Source: UBA1413 sp037447215
GTDB taxonomy: Bacteria > Bacteroidota > Bacteroidia > Bacteroidales > Prolixibacteraceae
Assembly (NCBI GenBank): GCA_037447215.1
Contig: JBBIHB010000008.1
Span: forward strand, 1 to 64,000
Direction: 5' to 3'
DNA length: 64,000 nucleotides
Shown here piece by piece: positions 37,301-45,717 of the stretch; positions within the stretch are counted from its first letter, which is position 1, and each line of letters starts with the position of its first letter. Both the position numbers and the translations under genes were made by a program. Under the pieces are notes generated by a model. It was given only the letters and a program-made list of their open reading frames with translations. It made no database searches and was not told the DNA's origin.

Positions 37301-37436
37301 TCTGCACTCTTATGGAAGCGTTTCGAGCAGTGGTATCCATCCCGCACTTCCGGTTACCCTTGTTGTGCTGGCCGTTGTAGTGTTTTTTGCCATGATTAAG
37401 GACAATGTGTATGAGAAGCAGATTGCTGCAAAATAG
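34362..37436 (+). CDS. ccsBA: Cytochrome c biogenesis protein, ResB-CcsA fusion (contains assembly gap)
   Basis: About 1024 residues. The N-terminal part is ResB/CcsB-like: three membrane helices (FLFLVLAFSMAIATFIETGYG onward), a long periplasmic domain and a fourth helix near base 35640. A large soluble segment follows, then the CcsA part with about eight helices and the haem-handling WWD-type motif WGRYWGWDPKETW near 37111. The fused system II machinery moves haem across the membrane and attaches it to apocytochrome c. ATG 34362 was chosen over TTG 34311. The ten N at 36464-36473 fall between the two halves (before AEIFYNRVNPFERAYP), so the exact length is unknown; the frames on both sides agree. 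Confidence 0.9.
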   Translation: MRQIWIYLTSLSTMAFLFLVLAFSMAIATFIETGYGTPAARVLVYNAWWFELIWLLLAINLVDNMWKFKQYKAKSFTMFMFHISFLVIIIGAAITRYISFEGTMHIREGRTSDYILSNHNYFYAAADDDELELNVEFSEITPRRLKGSLNVNNRKIRIRSVGYITNAVRTPVPSDQGEPVVDFVISAPGGHGMQSFILEKGQHLNYPGFSVGFESSYPVDNHLFVYNGQLILIASDTISQTAMGAQESIRIHPGDTITLQRMFIYNIGDIRFLIRNFYEKAIFTATKNTQEKTGENAVLVKLSDGNNEKVVPVFGHPGYVPDTVSVQWNGQKIEMAYGAEKIFLPFALHLREFQLDRYPGSDSPSSYASEVTLIDEEKNIKRDLRIYMNNTLTYRGYKFFQSSYDQDEQGTVLSVNHDFWGTWITYFGYLLLTLGMILSLINPNSHFRNLARRLKKLSVSKATATILMVLLFYNGWSQPGSAAQIPAIDKQISSEFSKLWVHSPDGRIKPVGTLASEVVRKLSRKQNLYGKSPDEVVLSMMVYPEMWQRLPILKISNKTLAATLGANGSYISLVDLFDEQGQYRIIEEVRAAYNKAPALRNRVEKEYLYLDEKVNISFMISRANLLALFPVSDPTKPWLKPGSLDMGLTGGDSLFVASGIDVFKQFVAENKKADALQVIAAVSVFQEKYGSDLLPSASKNXXXXAEIFYNRVNPFERAYPWYLAFGFLLLLILFINIFRAKPLPLWLKYSFYCLIGVLFALHTIGLILRWYIAGHAPWSNGYESVVYVAWAAMLAGFLFGRKYPMVVGIAAFLTGISLFVAHLNWMNPEITPLVPVLKSYWLIIHVAVITASYGFIGLSAFIGILVMILIIIRNIENGKKVTLIIDQLTTISEMSVTVGLYFLTMGTFFGAIWANESWGRYWGWDPKETWSLITMVVYSFIVHIRLIPSLKGVYNYNLAAIIGFLSVLMTYFGVNYYLTGLHSYGSVSSSGIHPALPVTLVVLAVVVFFAMIKDNVYEKQIAAK
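36464..36473. other. Assembly gap (10 N) inside ccsBA
   Basis: Ten N inside the coding region. The flanking frames are consistent, so few residues may be missing, but the size is a placeholder. Confidence 0.98.
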
Positions 37437-37748
37437 AAGGACAATAGTTTGAAGGTGCCTGACATACTTCAATTTGATTTACATGGCTTGTATATGAAAA
37501 TATAGAGGCAAATTTTTTCGAACAAAGAACAATTATTTCGGTCAGTTTTATGCAGTTCAAATTTTCACAAAACTGGTGAACAGTATGCATTTTATTTCTG
37601 ATTATTGGAATGTAATGCATTAAACTTCAAAAAAAATATTTATATGTAATTCAATATCAATATAATACATCTTATTTGTAATTGATTTAAATAACATTTT
37701 CGAAAGACTGGATTACGAATTATAGGCAGTTGGGCAATTAAAAAAACG
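37437..37748. other. Non-coding AT-rich stretch
   Basis: About 310 bases between ccsBA and the acyl-CoA synthetase. I see no gene or RNA signature, only AT-rich sequence leading into the promoter of the next gene. Confidence 0.6.
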
Positions 37749-37756
37749 TAATTTTG
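37749..37756 (+). promoter_or_regulatory. -7 promoter element of the acyl-CoA synthetase gene
   Basis: TAATTTTG, 26 bases before the ATG at 37783, with a TTG 17 bases further upstream (37730-37732) as a possible -33 element. Confidence 0.5.
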
Positions 37757-37782
37757 TCAGGTTTCAAAAAATTGATTCGAAT

Positions 37783-39570
37783 ATGGATTATATTGTAACA
37801 CGGACTTTTGATGTTCTTGAACGGGCACTGAAAATGTACCCTCGCCCCGATGCCATCGGGGGCAAAAAAGGAAATGACTGGTACACTTTTTCAACCGAAG
37901 AGTATTATCGGAAAGCCCATCAATTTGCAATGGGTATGATGGCTCTCGGAATTGGAAAAGGAGATAAAGTGGCAACCGTGACCAACAACCGGCCTGAATG
38001 GAATTTTGCCGACATGGGACTGGCAATGATCGGTGCGGTACATGTTCCCATTTACCCTACCATTGGTGAGGATGAATACAGCTATATCCTTGAACATTCG
38101 GAAGCGAAATACCTGATTGTGGGCGATTCCAAATTGTTTGAAAAACTTAAACCAGTTGCTGAAAAAATTGCTGAAATACGTGATGTTTATTCTTTCGAAG
38201 ATGTTGACGGTGCTAAAAATTATGAAGAAATCCTGAAAATCGGTCAGGATAATGAAGCTGAACTTGCCGGAAAATTAGAAGACATCAAGAAAAGCATTCA
38301 ACCAGAGGATCTTGCCACTATTATCTACACCTCGGGCACAACTGGAGTTCCCAAAGGTGTCATGCTTTCGCAACGCAATCTGGTATCGAATTTTACTGCC
38401 CATGTTAAAATGCACCATTTGGGTTACGAACACAAGGTAATCAGTTTTCTTCCACTGTGTCATGTTTACGAACGAAGTGTGAACTATCATTTTCAGCATA
38501 AGGGAATGGGGATTTACTATGTTGGTAACCTTGGACAAATTGTTTCAGCCATAAAGGAGATTAAACCGCACATGTTTAATTCGGTACCCCGACTTCTGGA
38601 AAGGGTTTATGACGGTTTTGTCGCTAAGGGAAAAGAACTTACCGGAATAAAGAAGAAGCTTTATTTCTGGGCAATGGACCTTAGCCGCCATTTTGAGTAC
38701 AATAAAAAGTACAGCCCCCTCATGAAACTGAAAATTAAGATTGCCGACAAGCTGATCTATTCCAAATGGAGGGCAGCACTCGGAGGGAATATTGTTTATG
38801 TTGTTTCCGGTGGAGCTGCTTTGCAGCAGCGTATTGCAAGGGTTCTGGGAATGGCAGGTATGTACAACCTGGAAGGATATGGGCTAACCGAAACTTCGCC
38901 TGTAATCGCTGTAAACAATCCGGCAACCGGTGAGATGAAAATCGGTACGGTGGGTCCTGTACTCGAAGGTTTTGAAGTAAAAATTGCCGAAGATGGGGAA
39001 ATCCTCTGCAAAGGTCCCGGAGTTATGATGGGTTATTACAAAGCGCCCGAACTGACTGCCGAAGTAATCGATGCCGAAGGTTGGTTCCATACCGGCGACA
39101 TAGGTACATTCGAAGATGGGAAATATCTTAAAATCACCGACCGGAAAAAGGAGATGTTCAAGCTGTCGGGTGGGAAATACATTGCTCCTCAAATAATCGA
39201 AAATAAACTGAAAGCCTCAAACCTGATTGAACAGGCAATGGTTATCGGAGCCAATGAGAAATTTGCTTCGGCGCTGATTTCACCAAATTTTGTGTTGCTC
39301 CACGATTGGTGTTCCGAAAATAAAATCCATTTTGAAGATAACAAGGAATTGATTCAGAAATCAGAAGTACAGGCATTGCTTCAAAAAGAGGTGGCAGAGA
39401 TTAATAAAACTTTAGGCCAGCACGAAGAGATCAAACGTTTCAGGCTGGTGTGTGCCGAATGGAGCCCGGCAACCGGTGAGTTGTCGCCCACCCTGAAACT
39501 GCGCAGAAATGTAATAGCTGAAAAATACAAGCATATTATTGATGAGATATATTCAGTACAAAAAAACTGA
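37783..39570 (+). CDS. Long-chain acyl-CoA synthetase (AMP-forming)
   Basis: A 595-residue adenylate-forming enzyme with the AMP-binding motif IIYTSGTTGVPKGVMLSQRN (about 185-205), the GYGLTETSP motif (about 366) and the C-terminal hinge TGDIGTFEDGKYLKITDRKKEMFKLSGGKY. It activates fatty acids to acyl-CoA via an acyl-AMP; similarity is to the FadD15-type long-chain enzymes, with chain length not readable. It is monocistronic, with its own promoter and the strong terminator at 39592-39619. No beta-oxidation genes are next to it, though a FadL-type porin is encoded at 61820-63457. Confidence 0.92.
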   Translation: MDYIVTRTFDVLERALKMYPRPDAIGGKKGNDWYTFSTEEYYRKAHQFAMGMMALGIGKGDKVATVTNNRPEWNFADMGLAMIGAVHVPIYPTIGEDEYSYILEHSEAKYLIVGDSKLFEKLKPVAEKIAEIRDVYSFEDVDGAKNYEEILKIGQDNEAELAGKLEDIKKSIQPEDLATIIYTSGTTGVPKGVMLSQRNLVSNFTAHVKMHHLGYEHKVISFLPLCHVYERSVNYHFQHKGMGIYYVGNLGQIVSAIKEIKPHMFNSVPRLLERVYDGFVAKGKELTGIKKKLYFWAMDLSRHFEYNKKYSPLMKLKIKIADKLIYSKWRAALGGNIVYVVSGGAALQQRIARVLGMAGMYNLEGYGLTETSPVIAVNNPATGEMKIGTVGPVLEGFEVKIAEDGEILCKGPGVMMGYYKAPELTAEVIDAEGWFHTGDIGTFEDGKYLKITDRKKEMFKLSGGKYIAPQIIENKLKASNLIEQAMVIGANEKFASALISPNFVLLHDWCSENKIHFEDNKELIQKSEVQALLQKEVAEINKTLGQHEEIKRFRLVCAEWSPATGELSPTLKLRRNVIAEKYKHIIDEIYSVQKN

Positions 39571-39591
39571 TTGATTATGATTTCATAGGGA

Positions 39592-39619
39592 AAGCCGTCT
39601 TTTGCAAAAGAGACGGCTT
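39592..39619 (+). terminator. Strong intrinsic terminator
   Basis: 9-bp stem AAGCCGTCT/AGACGGCTT with a 10-base loop that can itself pair (TTTGCAAA), followed by a T run. Confidence 0.9.
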
Positions 39620-39733
39620 TTTTACAGACAAAACTTTTTTAGCTTTTGTAATTCAACCAGCCGTTAAACTTTTAGAAACAAAAACAATTCTAAAGGCGTA
39701 AAAGTGTTGAAAGATGATTAATATCAAATAATC

Positions 39734-41521
39734 ATGGGAGACAATAAAACATTGTTCAGGAAATGCGTTCAATACCCAATTAAAATCGTTTTAATAACTT
39801 TATTGACCCTGAACTGTTGTACCACTGTAATTGAGGAGCCTGGGAAAGATGATCTTTCAGTCTTTCCGGAGGAACCCAAAGAGCCACGAAAACCTGCCGA
39901 AATAAACTGGGCAGGAAAACCTGTAGAAATGTCTGTTTCCGCTGATGGGAGAAGGTTGATTACCGGTGGAAATAATTTTACAGGCCTATACGATTCGGCA
40001 ACCATACGGACACTTAACCTTACATTCAAACAACCCGATTACTGGTCGATTATGCAAAGTAACTACAGTACGAACACCGATCTTGCTGCTACACTGGTTG
40101 TTGATGGTAAGACATACGAAAATGTAGGTGTTATGTTTAAAGGAGAAACCTCGCACCGTGAGGTTTATCGGAACTCAAAAAAGTTATCTTTCAACATATC
40201 AATGCGTTATATTCCCACCAATCAAAAGCTGATGGGATACCGGACACTCAACCTGAACAACGCATTCCAGGATCCTTCGTTTTTACGAGAAGTTTTTTAC
40301 TTGCACCAGATCAGGAAACATGTTCCGGCCGCAAAATCCAATTTTGTACAGCTTTTTATTAATGGCGAAAACTGGGGGCTTTACCCAAATGTTCAGCAAC
40401 TGAACAAAGATTTTCTGGATGAATGGTTTTTCAGCGACGACGGGGGAAACTGGCGTGCCGAAGGCATTTCGTCAGGGGGTGTGCCAGTTCCCGGTGGTGG
40501 CGGTGGCTGGGGTAATGGAAAGTCAGGTCTAAATTACCTTGGCGATAATGTCGCATTGTATCAGTCTAATTATACCCTGAAAAGCAGTGATATCGACGAT
40601 CATTGGGAAAGACTTGCTGCTGCATGCAAATCGCTGAATACAACACCTGCATCGCTGATGACTGAGGAAATTCCCCGCTATTTTGATATCGACAGGGTTT
40701 TATGGTTCCTTGCATGTGAGATTGCTTTTTCTGACGATGACAGCTATGTTTTTAAAGGTCAGCAGGATTACTACATTTATTATGAACCCGAACCCCAGAG
40801 AATTACTCCAATCGAATTCGATGGCAATTCAGTGATGAAAATGAATAATGCAGGCTGGAGCCCGTTTTTGAATGAGAATAAGGTAAACTACCCGCTATCG
40901 AATAAATTGCTGGCAGTGCCTCAGTACCGGCAACGATACCTGGCACACCTCCGGACCATAATCAATGAATTGTTTGACATTGCTTCGGCCAACCGGATTA
41001 TTGATAATTATAAATCGCAGATTGATGCCCTTGTTGAATCAGACCCCAAAAAATTGTATGGATATAATCAGTTTATCAATGAAATTGGAGTGCTTAAAAA
41101 TTTTATAAGCACCAGACGAAATAATCTTCTTTCCAATCCGGAAGTAGCACAGAAATCGCCGGAAATTATTGAAGTGGATTACCGGAATACCGATGGTGTG
41201 GCCTGGGTTCCACCGGTACCAAACAGTGAGGTAATTGTAACAGCCAAAATTGCTGCATCAACCGGGATAAATCGTGTAAACCTCTATTATTCAGCATCAC
41301 TGGTTGGAAATTTTTCAATAATTCAGATGTCAGACGAAGGCAAGTACAGCGATGGCGTTTCAGGTGATGGAATTTACGGAGCCAAACTTCCCGGGCATCC
41401 CGGCGGCACTTATGTCAGATTTTATATTGAAGCTGTTTCCGATAATGCCCATCTCTCGGTTTCCTATTATCCTCCCGGCGCCGAACATGATGTATTTTTC
41501 TTTCAGGTAAAATCCGAATAA
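39734..41521 (+). CDS. CotH kinase family protein, surface-anchored
   Basis: A 595-residue exported protein (hydrophobic segment about 16-27 ending LNCC, a possible lipobox). The CotH fold is shown by TLNLTFKQPDYW, VGVMFKGETSHRE, LNLNNAFQDPSFLREVFYLHQIRK, LFINGENWGLYPNVQQLNKDFL and ITPIEFDGNSVMKM, whose Asp corresponds to the metal/ATP site of CotH proteins. A C-terminal Ig-like domain (about 470-590, SDEGKYSDGVSGDGIYGAKL) follows. CotH proteins phosphorylate secreted proteins in Bacillus; the bacterial surface versions have unknown substrates. A glycine-rich loop (PVPGGGGGWGNGKSG) at about 250 is notable. It precedes a GH9 gene on the same strand. Confidence 0.87.
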   Translation: MGDNKTLFRKCVQYPIKIVLITLLTLNCCTTVIEEPGKDDLSVFPEEPKEPRKPAEINWAGKPVEMSVSADGRRLITGGNNFTGLYDSATIRTLNLTFKQPDYWSIMQSNYSTNTDLAATLVVDGKTYENVGVMFKGETSHREVYRNSKKLSFNISMRYIPTNQKLMGYRTLNLNNAFQDPSFLREVFYLHQIRKHVPAAKSNFVQLFINGENWGLYPNVQQLNKDFLDEWFFSDDGGNWRAEGISSGGVPVPGGGGGWGNGKSGLNYLGDNVALYQSNYTLKSSDIDDHWERLAAACKSLNTTPASLMTEEIPRYFDIDRVLWFLACEIAFSDDDSYVFKGQQDYYIYYEPEPQRITPIEFDGNSVMKMNNAGWSPFLNENKVNYPLSNKLLAVPQYRQRYLAHLRTIINELFDIASANRIIDNYKSQIDALVESDPKKLYGYNQFINEIGVLKNFISTRRNNLLSNPEVAQKSPEIIEVDYRNTDGVAWVPPVPNSEVIVTAKIAASTGINRVNLYYSASLVGNFSIIQMSDEGKYSDGVSGDGIYGAKLPGHPGGTYVRFYIEAVSDNAHLSVSYYPPGAEHDVFFFQVKSE

Positions 41522-41637
41522 TCCTTTTCTGCTTAAAGAAATTTTTTTTAAAGGTTTAGATTGTTTAAATTACAATTAGTATCTTGCATCAGATTTTGAG
41601 AAGTTTATACTATACTAAGTCAACTAATCTTAATAGG

Positions 41638-44118
41638 ATGAAACGATTAATAAACCTTTGTTTTATGATGTTAACATTCGCCAACGCAACGGCCCAGGGC
41701 CTTAAAATCAACGAACATGAGTATTTTGAGATGCCTGGCCTCAATGTGATGGTGTTCTACGATATTTATCCTGAAGGGCATCAGGGTGCCATAGGGATTA
41801 TTCAGAACGGAACCAGGGTAGCTACCAACGGCGATCTTCGCCTTGAACCTACACCCGGGCAGTGGCAGCCTATACCGAAAGTCGGCGCCCGCACCGTGGT
41901 TCCCGAAAACAATGAGGTAAATGTGATCTGCTGGTTTCCCGATACCGCCATAAACCGCAAAGGGTTCAATCCGATTTATTACCCCGATCTGTCATTTGTA
42001 TATAAAGTCCGTGTAATTGCAGAAGGGTCAAAATTCCGCATTCTGGTTGACCTTAAGGAACTGCTTCCTCCCGAATGGGAAAAACAGGTTGGATTCAACC
42101 TCGAGCTTTTTCCCGGCCTACTGTTTGGTAAAACCTGGTATCTCGATGGAAAACATGGCCTTTTCAATACGCAACCCAACGGCCCGATGGAGCAGGATAT
42201 TAACGGCGACTGGCAGGCTGCCCCTATGGCGGTTGGTAATAAACTTACCATTGCCCCCGAAGAACCTGCCCAATTGATGAAAATCGAAAGTTTTGGTGAA
42301 CCGCTCCAGTTACTCGATGGCCGTTTTTATCACAACAACGGATGGTATGTTGTTCGTTCACTGGTTACTCCGGGCAAAACCAAAGGCGCCGTCGAGTGGG
42401 TAATCGATGCCAACGTGCTGCCCAACTTTATTTCAAAACCGGTTGTACATGTAAGCCAGGTAGGATATCATCCGACTCAGGAAAAAATCGCCACACTCGA
42501 AGCCGATGTTTCAGTAAGCAATCCTTCGGAATTAAAACTGATTCATTACACCAATGAAGGGGTACAAATCACAGTAAAATCAGCAATTCCTGAATTCTGG
42601 GGAAAGTTTCTGCGTTTCAATTATTTTCAACTCAATTTTAGCGATATAACCAAAGAAGGTGTTTACCGCGTTCAGTACGAAGATTATTTATCAGAACCTT
42701 TCCGGATAGGAAATACCATTTACGACCGCGATGTGTGGCAACCCACGCTCGAATATTTTCTGCCGGTGCAGATGTGCCACATGCGTGTAAACGAAGGTTA
42801 CCGGGTCTGGCACGACCTCTGCCACATGGACGATGCCCTTATGGCGCCGGTAGATACCAACCATTTCGATGGCTATGTACAGGGGCCCTCCACCCTTACA
42901 GGCTTTAAGCCTGGCGACCAGGTGCCGGGACTCAATATCGGCGGCTGGCACGATGCCGGCGATTATGATTTGCGGGTAGAATCTCAGGCTGGTACAGTTT
43001 GGGTACTAACCATGTCGTATGAGCAGTTTAAGCCCGATTGGGACATGACCACGGTCGATCAGGAAAAGAGGATAGTCGAAATTCATTTGCCTGATGGGAA
43101 AAATGATATTTTGCAACAGATCGAGCACGGATTACTTTCCATTGTGGGTGGATATAAAAGACTGGGCAGACTATACAGGGGAATTATCTGCAACCATTTA
43201 AGACAATATGTTCTTTTGGGCGACGGAGCGGCCATGACCGATGGCCTGAAATATAATCCTGCCTTAGGATATAATGAACGCACATGTTGCGAATCGGGGC
43301 GTCCTGACGACCGGTGGGTTTTTACAGAGAATAATCCGGCCCGCGAGGTAGAGGTTGCCCGTTCGTTGGCTGCCGCTGTCAGGGTAATGAAAGGTTTCAA
43401 CGGCACGCTTGCCTTGGAGGCACTCAATGCAGCAGAAGCCATTTATGCCGCTGCTGAACCTGCTGGAAACCGAAGGATTCTGAACAACAAAATTAAAGCT
43501 GCAGTTGAACTGTTGATAACCACGAATGATAAACGGTATGCCGGCGACCTCACCAAAATGTTAACTGATGAAGTGTTGCGGGATAGTGATGTAGCCGCCC
43601 ATGTTGGCAGGGTATTGCCGATACTCAATAATTCCAATCTTACGGCTATGGCAACAGAAGCCGTTAAGGCATACCGCCGCGAGGTGGAAAAACTTCAGCG
43701 AGAGAACCCGTTTGGCGTTCCTTACCGTCCACATATCTGGGGCGATGGCTGGAATATCCAGAATTTTGGAGTCAGGCAATATTTCCTGCAAAGGTATTAT
43801 CCCGATATTTTCGATGCCCGGTATATGCTTAACGCTTTAAATTTTGTTTTAGGGAACCACCCAGGAGAGAATACCTCCTCGTTTGTTTCAGGCGTAGGAA
43901 GCCGTTCGGTAACAGTGGCTTACGGTGTCAATCGCGCCGACTGGTCTTTTATTCCCGGAGGATCAGTTTCTGGTACAGGAATAATCCGTCCTGATTTTCC
44001 GGAACTGAAAGTGTGGCCATTCTTCTGGCAGCAAACTGAATATGTAATGGGTGGGGGCGCTACCAATTTTATGTTTTTGGCACTGGCCGCGAAGGAATTG
44101 TTCCGAAATACACGGTAA
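41638..44118 (+). CDS. Glycoside hydrolase family 9 protein, exported
   Basis: An 826-residue protein with a signal peptide (MKRLINLCFMMLTFANATAQ). About 20-265 is a beta-rich N-terminal domain unlike the usual cellulase modules. About 270-365 is the cellulase Ig-like domain (VVHVSQVGYHPTQEKIATLE). From about 375 comes the GH9 (alpha/alpha)6 barrel with GGWHDAGDYDLRV, which holds the catalytic-base Asp pair, and near the end the likely acid Glu in QQTEYVMGG. Family members cleave beta-1,4-glucans; the late catalytic region differs from classic endoglucanases, so the substrate may be another glucan or oligosaccharide. I chose ATG 41638 over the upstream TTG 41584 because the signal peptide begins there. 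Confidence 0.88.
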   Translation: MKRLINLCFMMLTFANATAQGLKINEHEYFEMPGLNVMVFYDIYPEGHQGAIGIIQNGTRVATNGDLRLEPTPGQWQPIPKVGARTVVPENNEVNVICWFPDTAINRKGFNPIYYPDLSFVYKVRVIAEGSKFRILVDLKELLPPEWEKQVGFNLELFPGLLFGKTWYLDGKHGLFNTQPNGPMEQDINGDWQAAPMAVGNKLTIAPEEPAQLMKIESFGEPLQLLDGRFYHNNGWYVVRSLVTPGKTKGAVEWVIDANVLPNFISKPVVHVSQVGYHPTQEKIATLEADVSVSNPSELKLIHYTNEGVQITVKSAIPEFWGKFLRFNYFQLNFSDITKEGVYRVQYEDYLSEPFRIGNTIYDRDVWQPTLEYFLPVQMCHMRVNEGYRVWHDLCHMDDALMAPVDTNHFDGYVQGPSTLTGFKPGDQVPGLNIGGWHDAGDYDLRVESQAGTVWVLTMSYEQFKPDWDMTTVDQEKRIVEIHLPDGKNDILQQIEHGLLSIVGGYKRLGRLYRGIICNHLRQYVLLGDGAAMTDGLKYNPALGYNERTCCESGRPDDRWVFTENNPAREVEVARSLAAAVRVMKGFNGTLALEALNAAEAIYAAAEPAGNRRILNNKIKAAVELLITTNDKRYAGDLTKMLTDEVLRDSDVAAHVGRVLPILNNSNLTAMATEAVKAYRREVEKLQRENPFGVPYRPHIWGDGWNIQNFGVRQYFLQRYYPDIFDARYMLNALNFVLGNHPGENTSSFVSGVGSRSVTVAYGVNRADWSFIPGGSVSGTGIIRPDFPELKVWPFFWQQTEYVMGGGATNFMFLALAAKELFRNTR

Positions 44119-44450
44119 ACCTACATTCGGCAACCAGGGGTGAATGCTTCGGCGCCAACCTGCCACATCCCTGGAAGTTACAGTGTATTTGATTTTTACT
44201 GCTGTAATTCACATAATTCTCAAAAAACTTTATCTGGTCGTCTTAAATTATTCCAGATTAGTGTTTCATCTGTATAAATTGTTTTGATTTTTAATGGTCA
44301 GATGGAATCACTATGAGGCACGTTATTCATTCCGGTTTGTGTTTTGCTAATCATGGTGATTTCATATTTGTAAAAATCTCAGAGGGTTCAGTTTATCAAG
44401 CTCCATGGCTCCCTGATGTTAAGGTACACATTAAATCTTATTATAAGGAT
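44119..44450. other. Non-coding stretch holding repeat copy A
   Basis: Between the GH9 gene and the antitoxin remnant. Besides the repeat at 44273-44365 I see no gene, terminator or RNA signature. Confidence 0.55.
44273..44365 (+). repeat. 93-base dispersed repeat, copy A (hairpin)
   Basis: Identical in 78 of 93 positions to 49946-50038, without gaps. The arms 44302-44316 and 44351-44365 pair at all 15 positions (two G.T), around a 34-base loop. Two base pairs differ from copy B by double compensatory changes. A short frame beginning ATGAGGCACG inside the repeat is shared in part with copy B but is interrupted there, so it is not called as a gene. Confidence 0.7.
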
Positions 44451-44453
44451 AGT

Positions 44454-44705
44454 ATTACAGTTAACAAGTCGTCAGTTCAGGGAAAAACAAAAAGCATTTT
44501 TCGATCTGGCCGATAGGGGGGAAAAGATAATTATAAGAAGGGCAATAAAAAATCTTAGATATTGACTTCTGTCGATGACGATGATTTGTATTTTACCACT
44601 GAAATGCTGGCGAAAATTGATCACTCTGTTCAGCAAGCAAAAGAGGGAAAAGTTATTCCTATAATCACTGATGAGGAACTTGCCAATTTTTTGAATGCTT
44701 TGTAA
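44454..44705 (+). pseudogene. Decayed Phd/YefM-type antitoxin
   Basis: Three frames together give the usual Bacteroidetes Phd/YefM antitoxin. ITV (44454-44462) is followed after a one-base shift by TSRQFREKQKAFFDLADRG and EKIIIRRA, then a stop at TATTGA. A further shift near 44563 leads to VDDDDLYFTTEMLAKIDHSV, QQAKEGKVIPI and ITDEELANFLNAL, ending TAA 44703-44705. No start codon remains and the mid part (usually KKQAYLLTP) is lost. No RelE/YoeB-type toxin follows; the next bases give an immediate stop, and the next gene is on the other strand. It is an orphan fossil of a toxin-antitoxin pair. Confidence 0.75.
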
Positions 44706-44727
44706 AATGAATTAAAAATTATGAAAA

Positions 44728-45708
44728 CTAACCCTTAAGCCTGTCCTGAATAATGCCGGTTAAAACTTCCCTCAGGGTTTTTCCCATAGCGGCAATCTGC
44801 TGGGGGATAAAACTGGTGGCGGTCATGCCGGGTGTGGTATTTACTTCCAGAAAATAAAATTCGCCATTGCTCAGAATATAATCAATACGCACAATTCCTT
44901 CGCAGCCACACCAATCGTAAATGCGGGCGCTCAGTTGCTGACATTCCTTGAAAAGGTTTTCGGGCAGCCGCGCCGGGGTGATCTCGTCGGTGGCGCCGGG
45001 GGTGTATTTGGCTTCAAAATCGAAAAATTCGTTTTTGGGCAGCACTTCGGTTACCGGAAATATTATCAGTTCGCCATTCAACCGGGCCAGTCCGCAGGTA
45101 TATTCAGTACCTGCAATAAACTCATCAACCAATGCCTCCCGGCTTTCGGTCCAGGCATGTTCAATGGCCTCTTTCAACTTTTCTTCCGATTTTACTTTGG
45201 TAACCCCGAAACTTGAGCCACCTGCGTTGGGCTTCACAAACAGGGGCAAACCCAATTTTCCGGACAGTTGCTTTGTATCTATGGTATTGCCGGCAGTAAG
45301 CCTAACCGAACGGGCCATTTTTACCCCAAAACTGCGCAGGAAATTGCTGCAGTGCCATTTATTGAATGTCAGCCCCGATACCTGTACATTGCAGGTAGAG
45401 TAAGGGATGCCGAGTAGTTCAAAATAGCCCTGAAGGATACCGTCTTCGCCCGGTGTACCATGGATGGTGATATAAGCAAAATCGGGTAAAACCTTCTTCC
45501 CGTTTATCCCAAAACTGAAGTCCGATTTGTTAACTTCTGCTATGGCCTGCCCGTTTTCAATCACCTGCCAGTTTTCTTTGGTCAGATGTATCAACCACGG
45601 GGTAAACAAGTCCGGATCAATGGCCTCAAAAACGTTTTTACCGCTTCTTACCGATACCTGGTATTCGGACGAATAACCTCCGGCTATAACTGCAACATTG
45701 GGTTTCAT
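44728..45708 (-). CDS. ddl: D-alanine--D-alanine ligase
   Basis: A 326-residue ATP-grasp enzyme of normal length. It starts NVAVIAGGYSSEYQVSVRSG, the substrate-binding region; HGTPGEDGILQGYFELLGIPY and the ATP-grasp stretch PLFVKPNAGGSSFGVTKV follow, and the C-terminal LEVNTTPGMTATSFIPQQ carries the metal ligands. It makes the D-Ala-D-Ala used by MurF. It is the last gene of a PASTA-rluD-ddl operon, nine bases after the pseudouridine synthase gene, an order frequent in Bacteroidetes. Confidence 0.95.
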   Translation of the reverse strand: MKPNVAVIAGGYSSEYQVSVRSGKNVFEAIDPDLFTPWLIHLTKENWQVIENGQAIAEVNKSDFSFGINGKKVLPDFAYITIHGTPGEDGILQGYFELLGIPYSTCNVQVSGLTFNKWHCSNFLRSFGVKMARSVRLTAGNTIDTKQLSGKLGLPLFVKPNAGGSSFGVTKVKSEEKLKEAIEHAWTESREALVDEFIAGTEYTCGLARLNGELIIFPVTEVLPKNEFFDFEAKYTPGATDEITPARLPENLFKECQQLSARIYDWCGCEGIVRIDYILSNGEFYFLEVNTTPGMTATSFIPQQIAAMGKTLREVLTGIIQDRLKG

Positions 45709-45717
45709 TTTGGTTAA

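Noticed and set aside
44313..44516. 67-codon plus-strand open frame starting inside repeat copy A
   Set aside because: The matching frame in copy B has a stop after 11 codons, and its end overlaps the antitoxin remnant in another frame.
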